DNA of 64,000 nucleotides, taken from Aliidiomarina quisquiliarum. GTDB taxonomy: Bacteria; Pseudomonadota; Gammaproteobacteria; Enterobacterales; Alteromonadaceae. The first letter of the stretch is position 1. Each line of letters starts with the position of its first letter. Both the position numbers and the translations under genes were made by a program. The notes under the pieces were generated by a model. It saw only the letters and a list, made by a program, of their open reading frames with translations. It ran no database searches and was not told the DNA's origin. Positions 18,655 through 29,718 of this stretch are shown piece by piece. The stretch covers positions 477,108 to 541,107 of the forward strand of contig NZ_JAMFTN010000014.1 in the NCBI RefSeq assembly GCF_023922585.1, written 5' to 3'.

Positions 18655-21525
18655 ATGAAAAGAATGCTAATTAATGCCACGCAACTTGAAGAGCTTCGAG
18701 TTGCCTTGGTAGATGGCCAAAAGCTTTACGATCTTGATATTGAAAGCCCTGGTCACGAACAAAAGAAGTCAAACGTATATAAAGGAAAAATAACTCGAGT
18801 AGAGCCAAGTTTAGAGGCTGCTTTTGTTGACTACGGTGCTGAGCGCCACGGTTTCCTTCCCCTTAAAGAAATAGCTAAGTCTTACTTCCCCAAAGATTAC
18901 AAATTAACCGGCCGGCCAAGCATAAAAGACGTTGTTCGCGAAGGCCAAGAAGTTATTATTCAAATAGATAAAGAAGAGCGGGCCCAAAAAGGTGCTGCCC
19001 TCACTACGTTTATTTCTTTAGCGGGTAGTTACTTGGTATTAATGCCAAATAACCCACGTGCCGGCGGCATTTCACGCCGTATTGAAGGCGAAGAGCGCAA
19101 CCAACTTAAAGAAGCGATGGCTGATTTAGACCTACCTCAGGGTATGGGTTTAATTGTTCGCACTGCAGGTGTTGGTAAGTCTGCTGAAGAGCTAGCTTGG
19201 GACCTCAACGTGCTCTTGCATCATTGGAAGTCTATTGAAGAAGCCGCTGCCGCACACCCTGCTCCGCTACTTATTCACCAAGAAAGCAATGTTATTTTCC
19301 GTGCTATCCGCGACTATTTGCGCCGCGATATTGGTGAAATATTAATTGACGACGAAACTGTTTTCCGTCAAGCCCAAGAGCATATAAAAATTGTTCGGCC
19401 AGACTTTTTACAGCGCGTTAAGCTATACAAAGGCGACGTGCCTTTGTTCAATCACTTCCAAATTGAAAGCCAAATTGAGTCGGCCTTTGAACGTGAAGTT
19501 CGCTTACCTTCAGGTGGCTCTATTTCCATCGATCCAACCGAAGCCTTAACCTCTATCGATATTAACTCGGCTAAAGCAACAAAAGGCGGCGACATTGAAG
19601 AAACGGCCCTGCATACCAACTTAGAAGCAGCCGATGAAATAGCTCGCCAACTGCGTTTACGCGACGTGGGCGGCTTAATTGTTATCGACTTTATCGACAT
19701 GACTCCGGTACGCAACCAACGCGAAGTTGAAAATCGCCTACGCGACGCACTAAAACAAGACCGAGCCCGTGTTCAAGTAACCCGCATTTCCCGCTTTGGT
19801 TTATTAGAAATGTCTCGCCAGCGCTTACGCCCTTCGCTTGGCGACGCATCGAACCACGTATGCCCACGTTGTGATGGCCAAGGCACCATTCGGAGTAGTG
19901 AGTCGTTAGCGCTGTCTATTTTGCGTTTAATCGAAGAAGAAGCACTGAAAGACAATACCGGCCAGGTTACTGCTCAAGTACCCGTTATTGTTGCTACTTA
20001 CTTATTAAACGAGAAGCGTGAGTCATTACAAAGCATTGAAAAACGAAATAAAGTGCAACTACTGATTATTCCAAACCCTTATTTGGAAACACCGCACTTT
20101 GAAGTAGTACGTACCCGTACCGACGAAATGAGTAAAGCACAAAGCTTTGAACTACTTCAGTCGCCGCCTGAGCAACGCGTAGAATTTAGTGGCCCTGAAG
20201 CGAAAACTGCAGAAGAGCCCGTTTTGAAAAATATCGTAGCGCCGAATGCTCCTGTGGTAACACCCACAAAAACCGCGCCTGCAGCTCAAGCAACCACTGA
20301 CAAGCCCGCTGGCCCAAGTTTAATAACTAAACTAGCAAACTGGTTTAAAGACATTTTTACCAGCGAAGAAACGGACAAGCCCACCCCTAAGCCAGCACCT
20401 GCAAGCACCACTCGCTCGGCTAACCGACCAAACCAACGGGGCGGACAAAACCGTAATCGCCGCCCTAGCAGCAATAGAAACGAGCAAACTCGTCAACGCC
20501 CTGAGCGTAACAGACCTGCTGTACAAAAATCGGCCGAAGCCAACACGCCAGAGCAAAAGCCTCAGGATAGTGCGAGTGCAAATGCGAATAATACCAACGA
20601 AAACCGTAATCGTCGTAACCGTCGTCGCAAGCCAAACGAGCGCGGCCCAACAGCAACTCCTGCCGCAGCCTCTGCACAACACGATGTTACTGCTGATATT
20701 CCCAAACAACGCCGTGAGCGCCGCCCTTTAGAGCAGTCTGTTCGCGCCAACGGTGAATTAACAGCTGTTAAAACCACACCTAAACCGGTTGACAACACCG
20801 CTGTTGATAATAAGGCACACAAAGCTGAAGCTGTAGTCGAGAATGTTACCGAGCAAGCGCCAGAGCAGAAAGCACCAGCAGCTAAACCGCGTACACGCCA
20901 ACGTAAGGCCCCAGCCGCAGCTCCTGCCGTTGAAGCGAAAGTTGAAGCGAAAGTTGAACAGCCTGCTGCACAAACACCAGCTGAAGCTCCTGCCGCTGAA
21001 GCGAAAGTTGAACAGCCTGCTGCACAAACACCAGCTGAAGCTCCTGCCGTTGAAGCGAAAGTTGAACAACCTGCTGCACAAACACCAGCTGAAGCTCCTG
21101 CCGTTGAAGCGAAAGTTGAACAGCCTGCTGCACAAACACCAGCTGAAGCTCCTGCCGTTGAAGCGAAAGTTGAACAGCCTGCTGCACAAACACCAGCTGA
21201 AGCTCCTGCCGTTGAAGCGAAAGTTGAACAGCCTGCTGCACAAACACCAGCTGAAGCTCCTGCCGTTGAAGCGAAAGTTGAACAACCTGCTGCACAAACA
21301 CCAAAAGCAGTGGTTAAAGTTGCTCCTAAAGCGACCAAGCCACGTTTTGTTCAAGCAGCAATGGCCAAGGCCTCTGCCGTTGTTAGCAGCCACGAGCCAG
21401 TAGTGTTAAATGCTCGTGCAGCGGATGCAGCTAACCCTATACAAACCAGTGGGCGAGTAGCGGGTTTTGTGTCAACGAACACGCGCAGCAGCTCTGAAAC
21501 TGTTCGTTGTAGTCCTACGGAATAA
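18655..21525 (+). CDS. rne: Ribonuclease E
   Basis: This endoribonuclease is the core of the RNA degradosome and processes rRNA, tRNA and mRNA at the inner membrane. The catalytic half follows E. coli almost residue for residue: S1 domain (about 39-120), DNase I-like metal site with IDINSAKAT near 303 and VIDFIDM near 345, and the Zn-link CPRC at 403-406. The C-terminal half (from about 510) is low complexity, with Arg-rich RNA-binding stretches near 590-670 and a repeated Pro/Ala/Glu region. Length is 956 residues (E. coli 1061). A five-codon ORF (18641-18658) overlaps the start in ATGA fashion. Confidence 0.95.
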   Translation: MKRMLINATQLEELRVALVDGQKLYDLDIESPGHEQKKSNVYKGKITRVEPSLEAAFVDYGAERHGFLPLKEIAKSYFPKDYKLTGRPSIKDVVREGQEVIIQIDKEERAQKGAALTTFISLAGSYLVLMPNNPRAGGISRRIEGEERNQLKEAMADLDLPQGMGLIVRTAGVGKSAEELAWDLNVLLHHWKSIEEAAAAHPAPLLIHQESNVIFRAIRDYLRRDIGEILIDDETVFRQAQEHIKIVRPDFLQRVKLYKGDVPLFNHFQIESQIESAFEREVRLPSGGSISIDPTEALTSIDINSAKATKGGDIEETALHTNLEAADEIARQLRLRDVGGLIVIDFIDMTPVRNQREVENRLRDALKQDRARVQVTRISRFGLLEMSRQRLRPSLGDASNHVCPRCDGQGTIRSSESLALSILRLIEEEALKDNTGQVTAQVPVIVATYLLNEKRESLQSIEKRNKVQLLIIPNPYLETPHFEVVRTRTDEMSKAQSFELLQSPPEQRVEFSGPEAKTAEEPVLKNIVAPNAPVVTPTKTAPAAQATTDKPAGPSLITKLANWFKDIFTSEETDKPTPKPAPASTTRSANRPNQRGGQNRNRRPSSNRNEQTRQRPERNRPAVQKSAEANTPEQKPQDSASANANNTNENRNRRNRRRKPNERGPTATPAAASAQHDVTADIPKQRRERRPLEQSVRANGELTAVKTTPKPVDNTAVDNKAHKAEAVVENVTEQAPEQKAPAAKPRTRQRKAPAAAPAVEAKVEAKVEQPAAQTPAEAPAAEAKVEQPAAQTPAEAPAVEAKVEQPAAQTPAEAPAVEAKVEQPAAQTPAEAPAVEAKVEQPAAQTPAEAPAVEAKVEQPAAQTPAEAPAVEAKVEQPAAQTPKAVVKVAPKATKPRFVQAAMAKASAVVSSHEPVVLNARAADAANPIQTSGRVAGFVSTNTRSSSETVRCSPTE
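20953..21303 (+). repeat. 54-bp tandem repeat inside rne, six and a half copies
   Basis: Units begin at 20953, 21007, 21061, 21115, 21169, 21223 and 21277, the last a half unit. Each encodes 18 residues beginning VEQPAAQTP and ending in VEAK or AEAK. The copies are almost identical at base level (CAG/CAA and GTT/GCT differences), pointing to recent expansion. It lies in the disordered C-terminal arm of RNase E, and the frame is kept because 54 is a multiple of three. Confidence 0.97.
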
Positions 21526-21559
21526 AGTATGAAGGGTTTCCTAGCCCTTATGTAAACGC

Positions 21560-21590
21560 AAAAGCCGGACTTTTAAACAGTCCGGCTTTT
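21560..21590 (+). terminator. Intrinsic terminator shared by rne and the ComEA-like gene
   Basis: AGCCGGAC (21563-21570) pairs with GTCCGGCT (21580-21587), flanked by A tracts on the left and T on the right, so it can act in both directions between the convergent genes. Confidence 0.88.
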
Positions 21591-21593
21591 ACT

Positions 21594-21923
21594 TTATAGG
21601 CGAATGTGAGAACGATTCGCATCTAGGGTGCGCACGCCTAAGCCACGCACTTCAAGCAACTGATCTATGTCTGTGAAGCCTCCTAAGCGCTCACGCAACT
21701 CAATAATTGCCCTTGCTCTAGCCATCCCCACACCTTTTAACCCTGCGGCTAATTCTTCCGCACTAGCAGTGTTAATATTAACCAAATTTTCCATTCTTTT
21801 TTCGGCCGCAGCTTTATCTGGTGCAACAGTTCGGCTGGGAAGATCGGAAGCATAAACCTGTGGCGGGCAGGCCAATACAAGAGGTGAAATAAGTGAGGCA
21901 AATAAAATTGTTTTTCTTAGCAT
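21594..21923 (-). CDS. ComEA-like helix-hairpin-helix exported protein
   Basis: A 109-residue protein with a signal peptide (about residues 1-26, cleavage likely after VYA) and a helix-hairpin-helix DNA-binding unit, seen as GLKGVGMARARAI and GGFTDIDQLLEVRGLG. Small periplasmic ComEA/YbaV proteins bind DNA and in competent species pull it across the outer membrane. Natural competence is not shown here. The start at 21923 is chosen because AAGGAG precedes it; an upstream Met adds residues that spoil the signal peptide. It is convergent with rne. Confidence 0.85.
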   Translation of the reverse strand: MLRKTILFASLISPLVLACPPQVYASDLPSRTVAPDKAAAEKRMENLVNINTASAEELAAGLKGVGMARARAIIELRERLGGFTDIDQLLEVRGLGVRTLDANRSHIRL

Positions 21924-22006
21924 GTCTTGCTCCTTAAATTTGAACACTGCGTTCCTTGCAGTGTTCAAGAGTATAGACAGCCAGGGAAATAAATCGAGGT
22001 CAGGCC

Positions 22007-22696
22007 TTACCCAATTTGCTGGTTAATTGCTGATAAAGTTGCGAGCGGATTATCGCTGAGGCGAATAGGCCGCCCCATTACTAAGTAATCAGAGCCGGCA
22101 TGTACTGCCTGTTGTGGTGTCATTACCCGTGTTTGATCTTGGCTAGCACTGCCTTCTGGGCGAATACCTGGTGTTACTAAGGTAAATTCCGCACCTAGTT
22201 CTACTCGCAACAAGGCTGCCTCTTGCGCTGAGCACACCACGCCGTCTAAGCCTGCATTCTGAGCTAAACGCGCCAAATGCAACACATGTTCCATTAAGGG
22301 CCGTTGTATTCCTGTGGCTGCAAGCTCAGCCTCACTCATGCTGGTTAACACGGTAACTGCAATAAGCAAAGGAGCTTTGTCACCAAACTCTGCTAACGCT
22401 TCGCGAGCAGCACGCATCATGCGTTCACCACCGCTGGCATGCACGTTCACCATCCATACACCAAGTTCAGCACTGGCTTTAACCGCTTGGGCCACTGTAT
22501 TAGGAATGTCGTGAAACTTAAGATCTAAAAACACATCAAAACCCATACTCACTAGCTTTTTTACTAACGCAGGACCAGCGCTGGTGAATAATTCTTTGCC
22601 CACTTTAAGGCGGCATGTTTCTGGAGTGACAGTGCGAACAAAAGCTAATGCGTCTGTTGGGTTATTAAAGTCTAAAGCAACAATAATACGTTTCAT
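22007..22696 (-). CDS. pyrF: Orotidine 5'-phosphate decarboxylase
   Basis: PyrF makes UMP from OMP, the last step of de novo pyrimidine synthesis. The family signature [11 protein letters not shown] holds the catalytic Lys near residue 61, and the phosphate-binding VTPGIRPEG and YLVMGRPI segments occur at about 175 and 205. Length is 229 residues. It overlaps lapB by one base; lapA-lapB-pyrF is the E. coli order. Confidence 0.95.
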   Translation of the reverse strand: MKRIIVALDFNNPTDALAFVRTVTPETCRLKVGKELFTSAGPALVKKLVSMGFDVFLDLKFHDIPNTVAQAVKASAELGVWMVNVHASGGERMMRAAREALAEFGDKAPLLIAVTVLTSMSEAELAATGIQRPLMEHVLHLARLAQNAGLDGVVCSAQEAALLRVELGAEFTLVTPGIRPEGSASQDQTRVMTPQQAVHAGSDYLVMGRPIRLSDNPLATLSAINQQIG

Positions 22697-23853
22697 TATT
22701 CTCCATCCAATCCTCGTGTTGGTTTCATTCCACCCCAGGTTTTACACGAAGGGCAGTGCCAATATAATGTTTGGGCTGAAAAGCCACATTGGGTACAGTG
22801 ATATTTACTACGCAGCTTCAGCTGCTCGCCAACAATGTCGCGCAATAATTTAAGGCTAGCTCGCTCACGGCCTGGAGCAGCATTTTCAAAGTGTAGTTCA
22901 ATAAGTTTGTAAAAACCCTTCATGGTTGGGTTGCGGCGTAAAGCAGCTAGTATAAATTGCTCTGCGTCTTCATTGTCATTCGCTTCAGCAATATGGTTCG
23001 TTAGCATGATAACAGCGGAAGCGTTGGGGTTGTTTAGTACCACATCGTGTAAACAGGTCATTAAACCATCGCGATCATCAAGGCCCTTATATGCTTTTTC
23101 TATCAGTGGTAAGGCTTCAGAAGTAAAGCTGGGAGAGTTGCTCAAAATCGGTAATAAATAATCAAGCGAGCGACGGTATTTCTTTTGCTCTAAGCACCAG
23201 TGCCCTAATGCTAAACGCGCACGAACTGAGTTTTTATCATGTTTAATCGCTTTATCATAAAATTTTAACGTGCTTTCAAGATCGTCTTGCAAAGCGGCTA
23301 ATTCACAATAAAAGTGAGCTATATTTTTACTAATGCTTGCATCGTAACGTCTAATTTTTAACGCCACCCGAATAGCTTTATCCCAGTCATTTGTAGCCAC
23401 ATATATTTGCAGCAGCAACTGTTCACTTTCTTCTCGGTAATCTTTAAGAACACTTAATTCGGTAAGCATTTTTTCTGCGCGATCATAAAAGCCAGCAGCC
23501 AAGTAATCTTTACCAAGCTCTAACATTGCTTGGTGGCGTTGGGCTTCGGTTAATGATGGGCGAGTAATTAAATTTTGATGAATTCGAATAGCACGTTCAA
23601 CTTCGCCTCGACGGCGAAAGAGGTTGCCTAAAGTCCAATGGGTTTCAATGGTTTCGCTGTCTACATCAAGCATATCTATAAACATGTCGATGGCTTTATC
23701 GCTCTGTTCTGAGAGTAATAAGTTAATGCCTGCTACATAGTTTTTTGAAAATTGCTCTTGCTCACGACGCTGCTCTTGACGAACACTGTTTCGGCCCATA
23801 AACCAACCGTATGCAGCGGCAATTGGTAGCAGAAGAAACAGCAATTCAAGCAT
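22696..23853 (-). CDS. lapB: LPS assembly protein LapB
   Basis: LapB (YciM) is anchored in the inner membrane and controls lipopolysaccharide synthesis by presenting LpxC to the FtsH protease. The sequence has one N-terminal membrane helix (about 1-17), a long series of TPR helices (about 35-330), and a C-terminal rubredoxin-like knuckle with two CxxC pairs (CTQC and CPSC, about 357-374). Length is 385 residues (E. coli 389). It follows lapA by two bases. Confidence 0.93.
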   Translation of the reverse strand: MLELLFLLLPIAAAYGWFMGRNSVRQEQRREQEQFSKNYVAGINLLLSEQSDKAIDMFIDMLDVDSETIETHWTLGNLFRRRGEVERAIRIHQNLITRPSLTEAQRHQAMLELGKDYLAAGFYDRAEKMLTELSVLKDYREESEQLLLQIYVATNDWDKAIRVALKIRRYDASISKNIAHFYCELAALQDDLESTLKFYDKAIKHDKNSVRARLALGHWCLEQKKYRRSLDYLLPILSNSPSFTSEALPLIEKAYKGLDDRDGLMTCLHDVVLNNPNASAVIMLTNHIAEANDNEDAEQFILAALRRNPTMKGFYKLIELHFENAAPGRERASLKLLRDIVGEQLKLRSKYHCTQCGFSAQTLYWHCPSCKTWGGMKPTRGLDGE

Positions 23854-23855
23854 GG

Positions 23856-24119
23856 TTATTTACCAGCTTTCACACGCTGAGAAAGCTCTTTACGTAAGCG
23901 CCGATAGCGCAAACGCAAACTCAAGTGGCTAATTAAAAACACCCCGAGGCCAAATATAAAGCCTATGCCTAAGGTCCACGCTAATAAAATAGAAAGTTTT
24001 AATTCTGGTTTGGCAATAAGTAAATTAACGACCACTAAGTCTTGATTTTGCGACCCAATAGCCAATGCTAAAAGAAAGAATACCAATAAAGGAATTAAAC
24101 TAAGAATAAACCGCGCCAT
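23856..24119 (-). CDS. lapA: LPS assembly protein LapA
   Basis: LapA (YciS) is a small inner-membrane partner of LapB. The 87-residue protein has two hydrophobic segments (about 3-22 and 42-63) and a basic cytoplasmic tail that probably forms a helix. ATG at 24119 follows AAGGAA. The ORF can be extended to 24158, but the extra codons would run over the ihfB terminator hairpin. That terminator lies only about 30 bases upstream, so expression depends on read-through or a promoter inside ihfB. Confidence 0.88.
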   Translation of the reverse strand: MARFILSLIPLLVFFLLALAIGSQNQDLVVVNLLIAKPELKLSILLAWTLGIGFIFGLGVFLISHLSLRLRYRRLRKELSQRVKAGK

Positions 24120-24146
24120 ACACTTTCCTTTTTTTAAAAGGGTAAT

Positions 24147-24176
24147 AAAAAAGGGCATGCCAGTATAGCATGCCCT
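24147..24176 (-). terminator. Intrinsic terminator after ihfB
   Basis: AGGGCATGC (24152-24160) pairs with GCATGCCCT (24168-24176), and the minus strand continues with a run of T. A shorter T run on the other side is interrupted. Confidence 0.82.
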
Positions 24177-24199
24177 TCTGTTTTTCCGAGTGCTTTCAG

Positions 24200-24484
24200 T
24201 TAAACACTTGCGTTAACTCGCTCGCGAAGTGCCTTCCCTGGTTTAAAGTGCGGAACATACTTACCCGACAAATCAACTTTTTCACCAGTTTTAGGGTTAC
24301 GCCCTGTACGAGGACGCCGGTAATGGAGCGTAAAGCTACCAAACCCCCTAATTTCGATTCGTTCACCCGACGCAAGCGCCTGGATCATCGACTCTAGAAT
24401 ACTGCGCACCCCAGCTTCAACTTCTTTAGGCGCTATGTCTGGTTGTTTACCAACCAGTTTTTCAATCAGCTCAGACTTAGTCAT
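24200..24484 (-). CDS. ihfB: Integration host factor beta subunit
   Basis: IhfB pairs with IhfA to bend DNA sharply at specific sites. The 94-residue protein has the length of E. coli IhfB and carries the DNA-minor-groove arm IEIRGFGSF and the proline-containing [10 protein letters not shown] near residue 65. ATG at 24484 (MTKSEL) matches the family; the 12 codons upstream in frame are not conserved. It follows rpsA by 44 bases, the usual rpsA-ihfB pair. Confidence 0.95.
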   Translation of the reverse strand: MTKSELIEKLVGKQPDIAPKEVEAGVRSILESMIQALASGERIEIRGFGSFTLHYRRPRTGRNPKTGEKVDLSGKYVPHFKPGKALRERVNASV

Positions 24485-24528
24485 AACAGATATTTCCTTT
24501 TCCGTAAGCCGCCATAGCACCGCAGATA

Positions 24529-26205
24529 TTAATCGTCGGTTTTAGCTGCTTTAAATGCTTCTGCCATTGCGCTGCTGAAGGCAGTGTCGTCTTGTGTATT
24601 TAAGTTTTCCATAGCTGCTTTTTCTTCAGCTTCGTCTTTCGCTTTAATAGACAAACTTACTACACGGTTCTTACGATCAACACCCATGAAGCGAGCCTCA
24701 ACGCTGTCCCCAACTTTCAGTACTGTCGAAGCGTCTTCAATACGCTCACGAGCAATGTCTGAAACACGAACATAACCTTCAACACCTTCGCCTAAGTCAA
24801 CAACAGCACCTTTCGCGTCAACTTCTTTAACCGTACCACTAACAATAGCACCCTTCTTGTGAGATGCCAGATAATTGTTTACTGGGTCTTCAGAAATTTG
24901 CTTGATACCTAAAGAGATACGCTCACGCTCTGCATCGACTTGCAATACCACAGCTTCAACTTCTTCGCCTTTTTTGAAGTCACGAACAGCTTCTTCGCCT
25001 GTTGAATCCCAAGAGATATCAGACAAGTGAACTAAACCGTCGATGTTGCCATCAAGACCAATGAAGATTCCGAAGTCAGTGATTGACTTGATTTTTCCGC
25101 TAACTTTGTCGCCCTTCTGGAAGCCTTTGGCAAACTCTTCCCATGGGTTCGGCTGACACTGTTTGATACCTAAAGAAATACGACGACGCTCTTCGTCAAT
25201 TTCTAGGATCATTACTTCAACGGTGTCGTCTAAGTTAACAATTTTAGATGGGTGAACGTTTTTATTTGTCCAGTCCATTTCAGAAACGTGTACTAACCCT
25301 TCAACACCTTCTTGCAGTTCTACGAAGCAACCGTAGTCGGTTAAGTTGGTTACGCGACCGGTTAAGGTTGAACCTTCAGGGTAACGGTTAGAAATTTCGC
25401 TCCATGGATCTTCACCTAACTGCTTCAGGCCTAAAGAAACACGGGTACGCTCACGATCAAACTTCAATACTTTACAATTAATTTCGTCGCCAACATTCAC
25501 GATTTCGCTTGGGTGCTTCACTCGCTTCCAAGCCATATCGGTAATATGGAGTAGGCCGTCTACGCCACCTAAGTCTACGAATGCACCGTAGTCGGTTAGG
25601 TTCTTAACGATACCTTTAACTTCTTGACCTTCTTGTAGGTTCTCAAGAAGCTCATCGCGCTCTGCGCTGTTTTCTTTTTCAATCACTGCACGACGAGAAA
25701 CAACAACGTTGTTACGCTTCTGGTCAAGCTTGATAACTTTGAATTCTAAATCACGATTTTCTAAGTGGGTCGTGTCGCGCACTGGGCGAACATCAACCAG
25801 TGAACCAGGTAAAAACGCACGTACGCCGTTAAGGTCAACTGTGAAGCCACCTTTTACTTTGCCGCTGATAATACCATTTACTGTTTCTTCTTTTTCGAAC
25901 GCTACTTCCAGCTGTAGCCAAGCTTCAAAACGCTTCGCTTTTTCACGAGAAAGAATAGTTTCACCGAAACCGTCTTCTACTGCATCAAGGGCAACTTCTA
26001 CAGAATCACCAACAGCAATTTCTAAATTGCCTTCAGCATTCATGAACTGCTCTGCAGGAATAGCACTTTCTGATTTCAGACCCGCGTCAACCAATACGAG
26101 GTCTTTTGTGATCGCAACCACAACACCAGTTACAATAGAGCCTGGACGTGTTTCGACTGTTTTCAGGCTTTCTTCAAATAGTTCAGCAAAATTTTCTATC
26201 ATCAT
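24529..26205 (-). CDS. rpsA: Ribosomal protein bS1
   Basis: S1 binds mRNA on the small subunit and helps initiate translation on structured or weakly Shine-Dalgarno messages. Six S1-type OB-fold repeats can be followed, for example [13 protein letters not shown] near residue 199 and [13 protein letters not shown] near 284. The N-terminal FAELFEESL anchors it to S2. Length is 558 residues (E. coli 557). There are two consecutive ATG codons at 26205 and 26202; only a GAAG stretch precedes them, as in E. coli rpsA. Confidence 0.96.
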   Translation of the reverse strand: MMIENFAELFEESLKTVETRPGSIVTGVVVAITKDLVLVDAGLKSESAIPAEQFMNAEGNLEIAVGDSVEVALDAVEDGFGETILSREKAKRFEAWLQLEVAFEKEETVNGIISGKVKGGFTVDLNGVRAFLPGSLVDVRPVRDTTHLENRDLEFKVIKLDQKRNNVVVSRRAVIEKENSAERDELLENLQEGQEVKGIVKNLTDYGAFVDLGGVDGLLHITDMAWKRVKHPSEIVNVGDEINCKVLKFDRERTRVSLGLKQLGEDPWSEISNRYPEGSTLTGRVTNLTDYGCFVELQEGVEGLVHVSEMDWTNKNVHPSKIVNLDDTVEVMILEIDEERRRISLGIKQCQPNPWEEFAKGFQKGDKVSGKIKSITDFGIFIGLDGNIDGLVHLSDISWDSTGEEAVRDFKKGEEVEAVVLQVDAERERISLGIKQISEDPVNNYLASHKKGAIVSGTVKEVDAKGAVVDLGEGVEGYVRVSDIARERIEDASTVLKVGDSVEARFMGVDRKNRVVSLSIKAKDEAEEKAAMENLNTQDDTAFSSAMAEAFKAAKTDD

Positions 26206-26295
26206 AGTTAGATAACTTCGTTTAAGTTAAGACATCCGCCTAAAGTCCGTATCGACGGGGTTGTTATAGTTAATTGGTTACATCCTGTCACCAAC
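26206..26295 (-). promoter_or_regulatory. Putative rpsA translational operator (S1 autoregulation)
   Basis: The leader lacks a proper ribosome site; GAAG at 26216-26219 sits 10 bases before the first ATG. Two imperfect hairpins expose GGA in their loops, one around 26225-26245 and one at 26276-26292. GGA-loop hairpins with a degenerate GAAG define the S1-controlled rpsA leader of gammaproteobacteria. The pairing was done by eye. Confidence 0.5.
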
Positions 26296-26350
26296 GCTTG
26301 AGTGGTAAGCCTACGACTTGCCAGTTCAATGTATTACCTTGCTTTGTGCT

Positions 26351-27085
26351 TTACGACGTAGCCGAGAGCTTTTTGTGTGCATATTCAAGCACTTCACTTA
26401 ACACTTGCTCTATCGACTTGCCTGTAGAGTCTAGAAACAACGAATCCTCCGCGGCCTTCATTGGGGCTGCGGAGCGATTTGCGTCTCGCTCATCGCGGGC
26501 ATTAATCTCCGCAATAATTTCGGTTATATTAGCATCAATATTCTTTTCCTGCAATTGTAGAAAGCGCCGTTGTGCGCGTTCTTCGGCGCTTGCGGTTAAA
26601 AATATTTTCGCTTCTGCAGAAGGAAAAACTACCGTTCCCATATCGCGACCATCAGCAATTAAGCCTGGCAGTTCGCGAAAGGCACGCTGGCGTCTTAATA
26701 AGGCTTCTCGTACCCGGGGTAAAGCGGCAATGCGCGAAGCATTCATACCTACTTGTTCCGTGCGAATAGTGTCAGTTACATCTTCACCTTCTAGCACCAC
26801 ATGGGTTTGGCCAGTTTCTTCATTCACAACAAATTCAACATCTAGGTCGGTTGCTAAGGCTACTAAACTTTCTTCGTCACTTTCAGTGACATCGTGATGC
26901 ATAGCTGCAACCGCTAACACACGATAAATAGCGCCGCTGTCGAGTAGTTTCCAACCTAACTTTTCTGCTAGTAGGCGACAAATGGTGCCTTTACCAGAAC
27001 CTCCCGGACCGTCGATAGTAATAACCGGCGCGTGGCCTGAAACGGGTTGTTCTGAGGCCGCACTTTTTGTTGCTGTAAAGGACAT
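26351..27085 (-). CDS. cmk: Cytidylate kinase
   Basis: Cmk phosphorylates CMP and dCMP. The P-loop GPGGSGKGT lies near residue 26 (family GPSGAGKGT), DSGAIYR near 48, and [11 protein letters not shown] near 142. The 244-residue protein has about 16 extra residues at the N-terminus compared with E. coli. ATG at 27085 follows AGAGG; a GTG two codons earlier is possible. It precedes rpsA, as in most gammaproteobacteria. Confidence 0.93.
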   Translation of the reverse strand: MSFTATKSAASEQPVSGHAPVITIDGPGGSGKGTICRLLAEKLGWKLLDSGAIYRVLAVAAMHHDVTESDEESLVALATDLDVEFVVNEETGQTHVVLEGEDVTDTIRTEQVGMNASRIAALPRVREALLRRQRAFRELPGLIADGRDMGTVVFPSAEAKIFLTASAEERAQRRFLQLQEKNIDANITEIIAEINARDERDANRSAAPMKAAEDSLFLDSTGKSIEQVLSEVLEYAHKKLSATS

Positions 27086-27182
27086 ATACACCTCTGTTTA
27101 AAGTAGACGAAGCTGTCAAAGAGTATTCAAGGCGGGAAGATTATACGGAATTCCACCTAAAATGCATTAACACTTGCGGTTT

Positions 27183-27208
27183 CTAAAACTGAAGCGCTTC
27201 AGCTTTAG
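27183..27208 (-). terminator. Possible attenuator between aroA and cmk
   Basis: CTGAAGCGCTTCAG at 27189-27202 is a perfect palindrome, extended to 26 bp with one mismatched pair. On the minus strand a TTTT stretch follows the inner stem, so it could be a weak terminator in the aroA-cmk gap. It could equally be a protein-binding site. Confidence 0.4.
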
Positions 27209-27244
27209 CCCAACAATATTCGCACCTACAGTGTTCAAGCCCGC

Positions 27245-28561
27245 TTACGGTAAGGTTAAACGAGCAAAATCAGTAAAGTAATCGGGATAGGTTTTGTGGC
27301 AACAGTCAGGATCTAAAATAGTTACCCCTGCCGCATCGAAGGCCAGCAAAGAAAAACACATGGCCATGCGGTGGTCGTTATACGTAGCTATTGTTGCATG
27401 TTTAAGTTTTTGCGGTGGGTTAAAGAAGCCAGGCGGCGTAATGGCTATCCAGTCTTCGCCCTCTTCAACTTGAGCCCCTACTTTACGCAATTCAGTTGCC
27501 ATGGCATGTAAACGATCCGTTTCTTTTATCCGCCAGTTAGCAATGTTACGAATACGGGTTGGCCCTTGTGCAAATAATGCCAAGGTGGCAATGGTCATGG
27601 CTGCGTCAGGTATAGCATTCAGGTCAAAGTCGCCACCAACCAGCTTAGCCGCACGCACTTCCATAGCATGGGGTTCAACACTTACCACTGCGCCCATTTG
27701 CTCGAGTACATCGACAAAGGCTTTGTCGCCCTGCCTGCTTGCACTACCCACACCTTCCACCCGAATAGCACCGGCAATTGCGCCTGCGGCTAAAAAATAA
27801 GAGGCTGACGAAGCATCGCTTTCAACTTGGTAGCTGCCTGGGCTGCGGTAGCTTTGATTACCAGCAATGCTAAATGTGCGCTCATTTAATTGGGTAATTT
27901 CCACACCAAAATCACGCATCATGGCTACGGTTAATTGAATATACGGCAACGACACCACATGACCGGTTAGGGTTAGCTCCGTTGCTTGTGCCGTATCGGT
28001 GCTAGCCAAAAGTGGCAGCACCATTAGTACTGCGGAAATATACTGGCTCGACAAACTACCATCAATACTAACTTTGCCACAACGTAACCCCCCACCGTTA
28101 ATTAATAGTGGCGGGAAACCTGCTTGCTCGCCATATTGAATGTTGGCACCTAACTGTACTAGGGCGTCGACTAAGGGACCAATGGGCCTTTCTTTCATAC
28201 GGGGTTCGCCGGTAAGCTCAAACTGCCCAGTAGCAGCTGCCAATGCCGCACATAAGGGCCGCATAGCCGTTCCGGCGTTACCGAGAAACAAACTTATGCG
28301 CTCTGCCGTGGGAGCCTGTAATAACCCCCCAGCGCCCTGCACTGCCACATAACCCTTATGCTGTTCAATATTCACACCTAATTGGCTTAAGGCTTGCAAC
28401 ATCCAGTGGGTGTCGTCACTAAACAGTAAGTTTTCAATACGCGTGGTGCCTTGGGCTAAAGCCGCCAATAACAAAACTCGGTTTGAAATGCTTTTCGAGC
28501 CGGGTAGCAGAATAGTACCCTGAGCCTGGCGTGGCCCCTGTAATTGAATATGTGTTGTCAT
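27245..28561 (-). CDS. aroA: 5-enolpyruvylshikimate-3-phosphate synthase
   Basis: AroA transfers enolpyruvyl from PEP to shikimate-3-phosphate in the chorismate pathway. Substrate-binding signatures are GSKSISNR (about 21-28), [11 protein letters not shown] (about 92), [11 protein letters not shown] (about 117), DASSASYF (about 249) and DHRMAM near the C-terminus. The [11 protein letters not shown] motif indicates the glyphosate-sensitive class I type. Length is 438 residues. Its start overlaps the hisC stop by one base. Confidence 0.95.
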   Translation of the reverse strand: MTTHIQLQGPRQAQGTILLPGSKSISNRVLLLAALAQGTTRIENLLFSDDTHWMLQALSQLGVNIEQHKGYVAVQGAGGLLQAPTAERISLFLGNAGTAMRPLCAALAAATGQFELTGEPRMKERPIGPLVDALVQLGANIQYGEQAGFPPLLINGGGLRCGKVSIDGSLSSQYISAVLMVLPLLASTDTAQATELTLTGHVVSLPYIQLTVAMMRDFGVEITQLNERTFSIAGNQSYRSPGSYQVESDASSASYFLAAGAIAGAIRVEGVGSASRQGDKAFVDVLEQMGAVVSVEPHAMEVRAAKLVGGDFDLNAIPDAAMTIATLALFAQGPTRIRNIANWRIKETDRLHAMATELRKVGAQVEEGEDWIAITPPGFFNPPQKLKHATIATYNDHRMAMCFSLLAFDAAGVTILDPDCCHKTYPDYFTDFARLTLP

Positions 28562-29670
28562 TATTGGCCGTTAGTAATTGCCACCATGGCGTCGATAAAG
28601 GCTTGGTTTTCAACCTGTAAGCCTATACTAACGCGTAAATGGCGTGGTAGTTCGTAACCTGCTACTGGGCGAACTATGACGCCTTTATGCAGTAATTGGT
28701 TGTACAATTCGGCGGCATTGTCGCCTACTTCGATAGTTAAAAAGTTACCGTGCGACGGTATGTAGTTAAGTCCTTGTAACTTACAAAAAGCCACTAACTG
28801 CGCCATGCCTTCTCGGTTTATCGCAACCGAGCGCTGTAAAAAGTCGTCGTCTTGTAACGCTGCCATGGCTGCGGTTAACGCCAATTCGTTCATATTAAAC
28901 GGCTGACGAATACGGTTCATGAGGTCGGCCACCTGTGGGTGCGACACCGCATAACCTGCTCGTAACCCTGCTAAACCATAAGCTTTAGAGAACGTACGAG
29001 TAATAACCAGGTTCGGGAACTGCTCAATCCATTGAATAGAAGGTGCACGCTGTAAGTCCGACACGTACTCATAGTAAGCTTCGTCAAGCACCACTAATAC
29101 ATGTTGTGGTACTGCCGCCAAAAACTCATGAAGCACGTCTGAGGCAATAAAAGTACCGGTAGGATTATTCGGGTTAGCTATAAATATCATGCGGGTGCGT
29201 TCATTAATAGCCGCTAACATAGCAGTTAAGTCGTGGCCGTAATCAACCGCTGGAATGGCCACCGGGGTTGCACCAATCGCTTTGGTTATTAGTGGGTAAA
29301 CCACAAAGGCATGCTGCGAAAAAACCACTTCGTTCTGCGCCGACACGTAGGTACGAGCCAACAGTTCAAGGACGTCGTTTGAGCCATTTCCAAGGGTTAT
29401 TTGTTTGGCCTGTACTTGGTACTTTTTAGCTAGGGCGGTTTTCAAATAAAAGCCATTGGCGTCGGGGTAACGGGCCAAGCTAGTTATTTTTTCCGTTAGC
29501 GCTTGTTGCACCATAGGGCTTACACCTAATGGATTTTCATTCGAAGCCAATTTAACAATATTAGTTATTCCTAGTTCACGCTCAAGCTCTTCTATGGGCT
29601 TGCCAGCTTGGTATGGTTGTAATTGGCGAATGCCAGGCAAGGCAAGCGCTGTCGCATCAAAATCACCCAT
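28561..29670 (-). CDS. hisC: Histidinol-phosphate aminotransferase (HisC2 type)
   Basis: A 369-residue fold-type I pyridoxal-phosphate aminotransferase. The cofactor lysine lies in [12 protein letters not shown] (about 229), with NPNNPTG near 166 and DEAYYEY near 194. HisC makes histidinol phosphate; copies in a gyrA-serC-hisC-aroA setting, outside a his operon, often also act on aromatic keto acids. Both roles are plausible here. It lies between serC (48-base gap) and aroA (one-base overlap). Confidence 0.9.
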   Translation of the reverse strand: MGDFDATALALPGIRQLQPYQAGKPIEELERELGITNIVKLASNENPLGVSPMVQQALTEKITSLARYPDANGFYLKTALAKKYQVQAKQITLGNGSNDVLELLARTYVSAQNEVVFSQHAFVVYPLITKAIGATPVAIPAVDYGHDLTAMLAAINERTRMIFIANPNNPTGTFIASDVLHEFLAAVPQHVLVVLDEAYYEYVSDLQRAPSIQWIEQFPNLVITRTFSKAYGLAGLRAGYAVSHPQVADLMNRIRQPFNMNELALTAAMAALQDDDFLQRSVAINREGMAQLVAFCKLQGLNYIPSHGNFLTIEVGDNAAELYNQLLHKGVIVRPVAGYELPRHLRVSIGLQVENQAFIDAMVAITNGQ

Positions 29671-29718
29671 GGGGAGGTCCTTTTATTATTCTAATTATAA
29701 GTAATGTTGTTGTGTTTA

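Noticed and set aside
18641-18658. Five-codon ORF whose stop overlaps the rne start
   Set aside because: Its own ribosome site is poor, and the GAG it contains is more simply the rne ribosome site. Interesting only if ribosome profiling shows initiation.
20953-21303. Regular repeats that could be taken for a CRISPR array
   Set aside because: The repeats are head to tail without unique spacers and encode the RNase E arm in frame.
20562-21403. Several long ORFs on both strands over the rne repeat, up to 258 codons
   Set aside because: The repeat unit is 54 bases with no stop in several frames, so any frame stays open through it. Their sequences are pure repeats with no recognisable domain; rne is the real gene.
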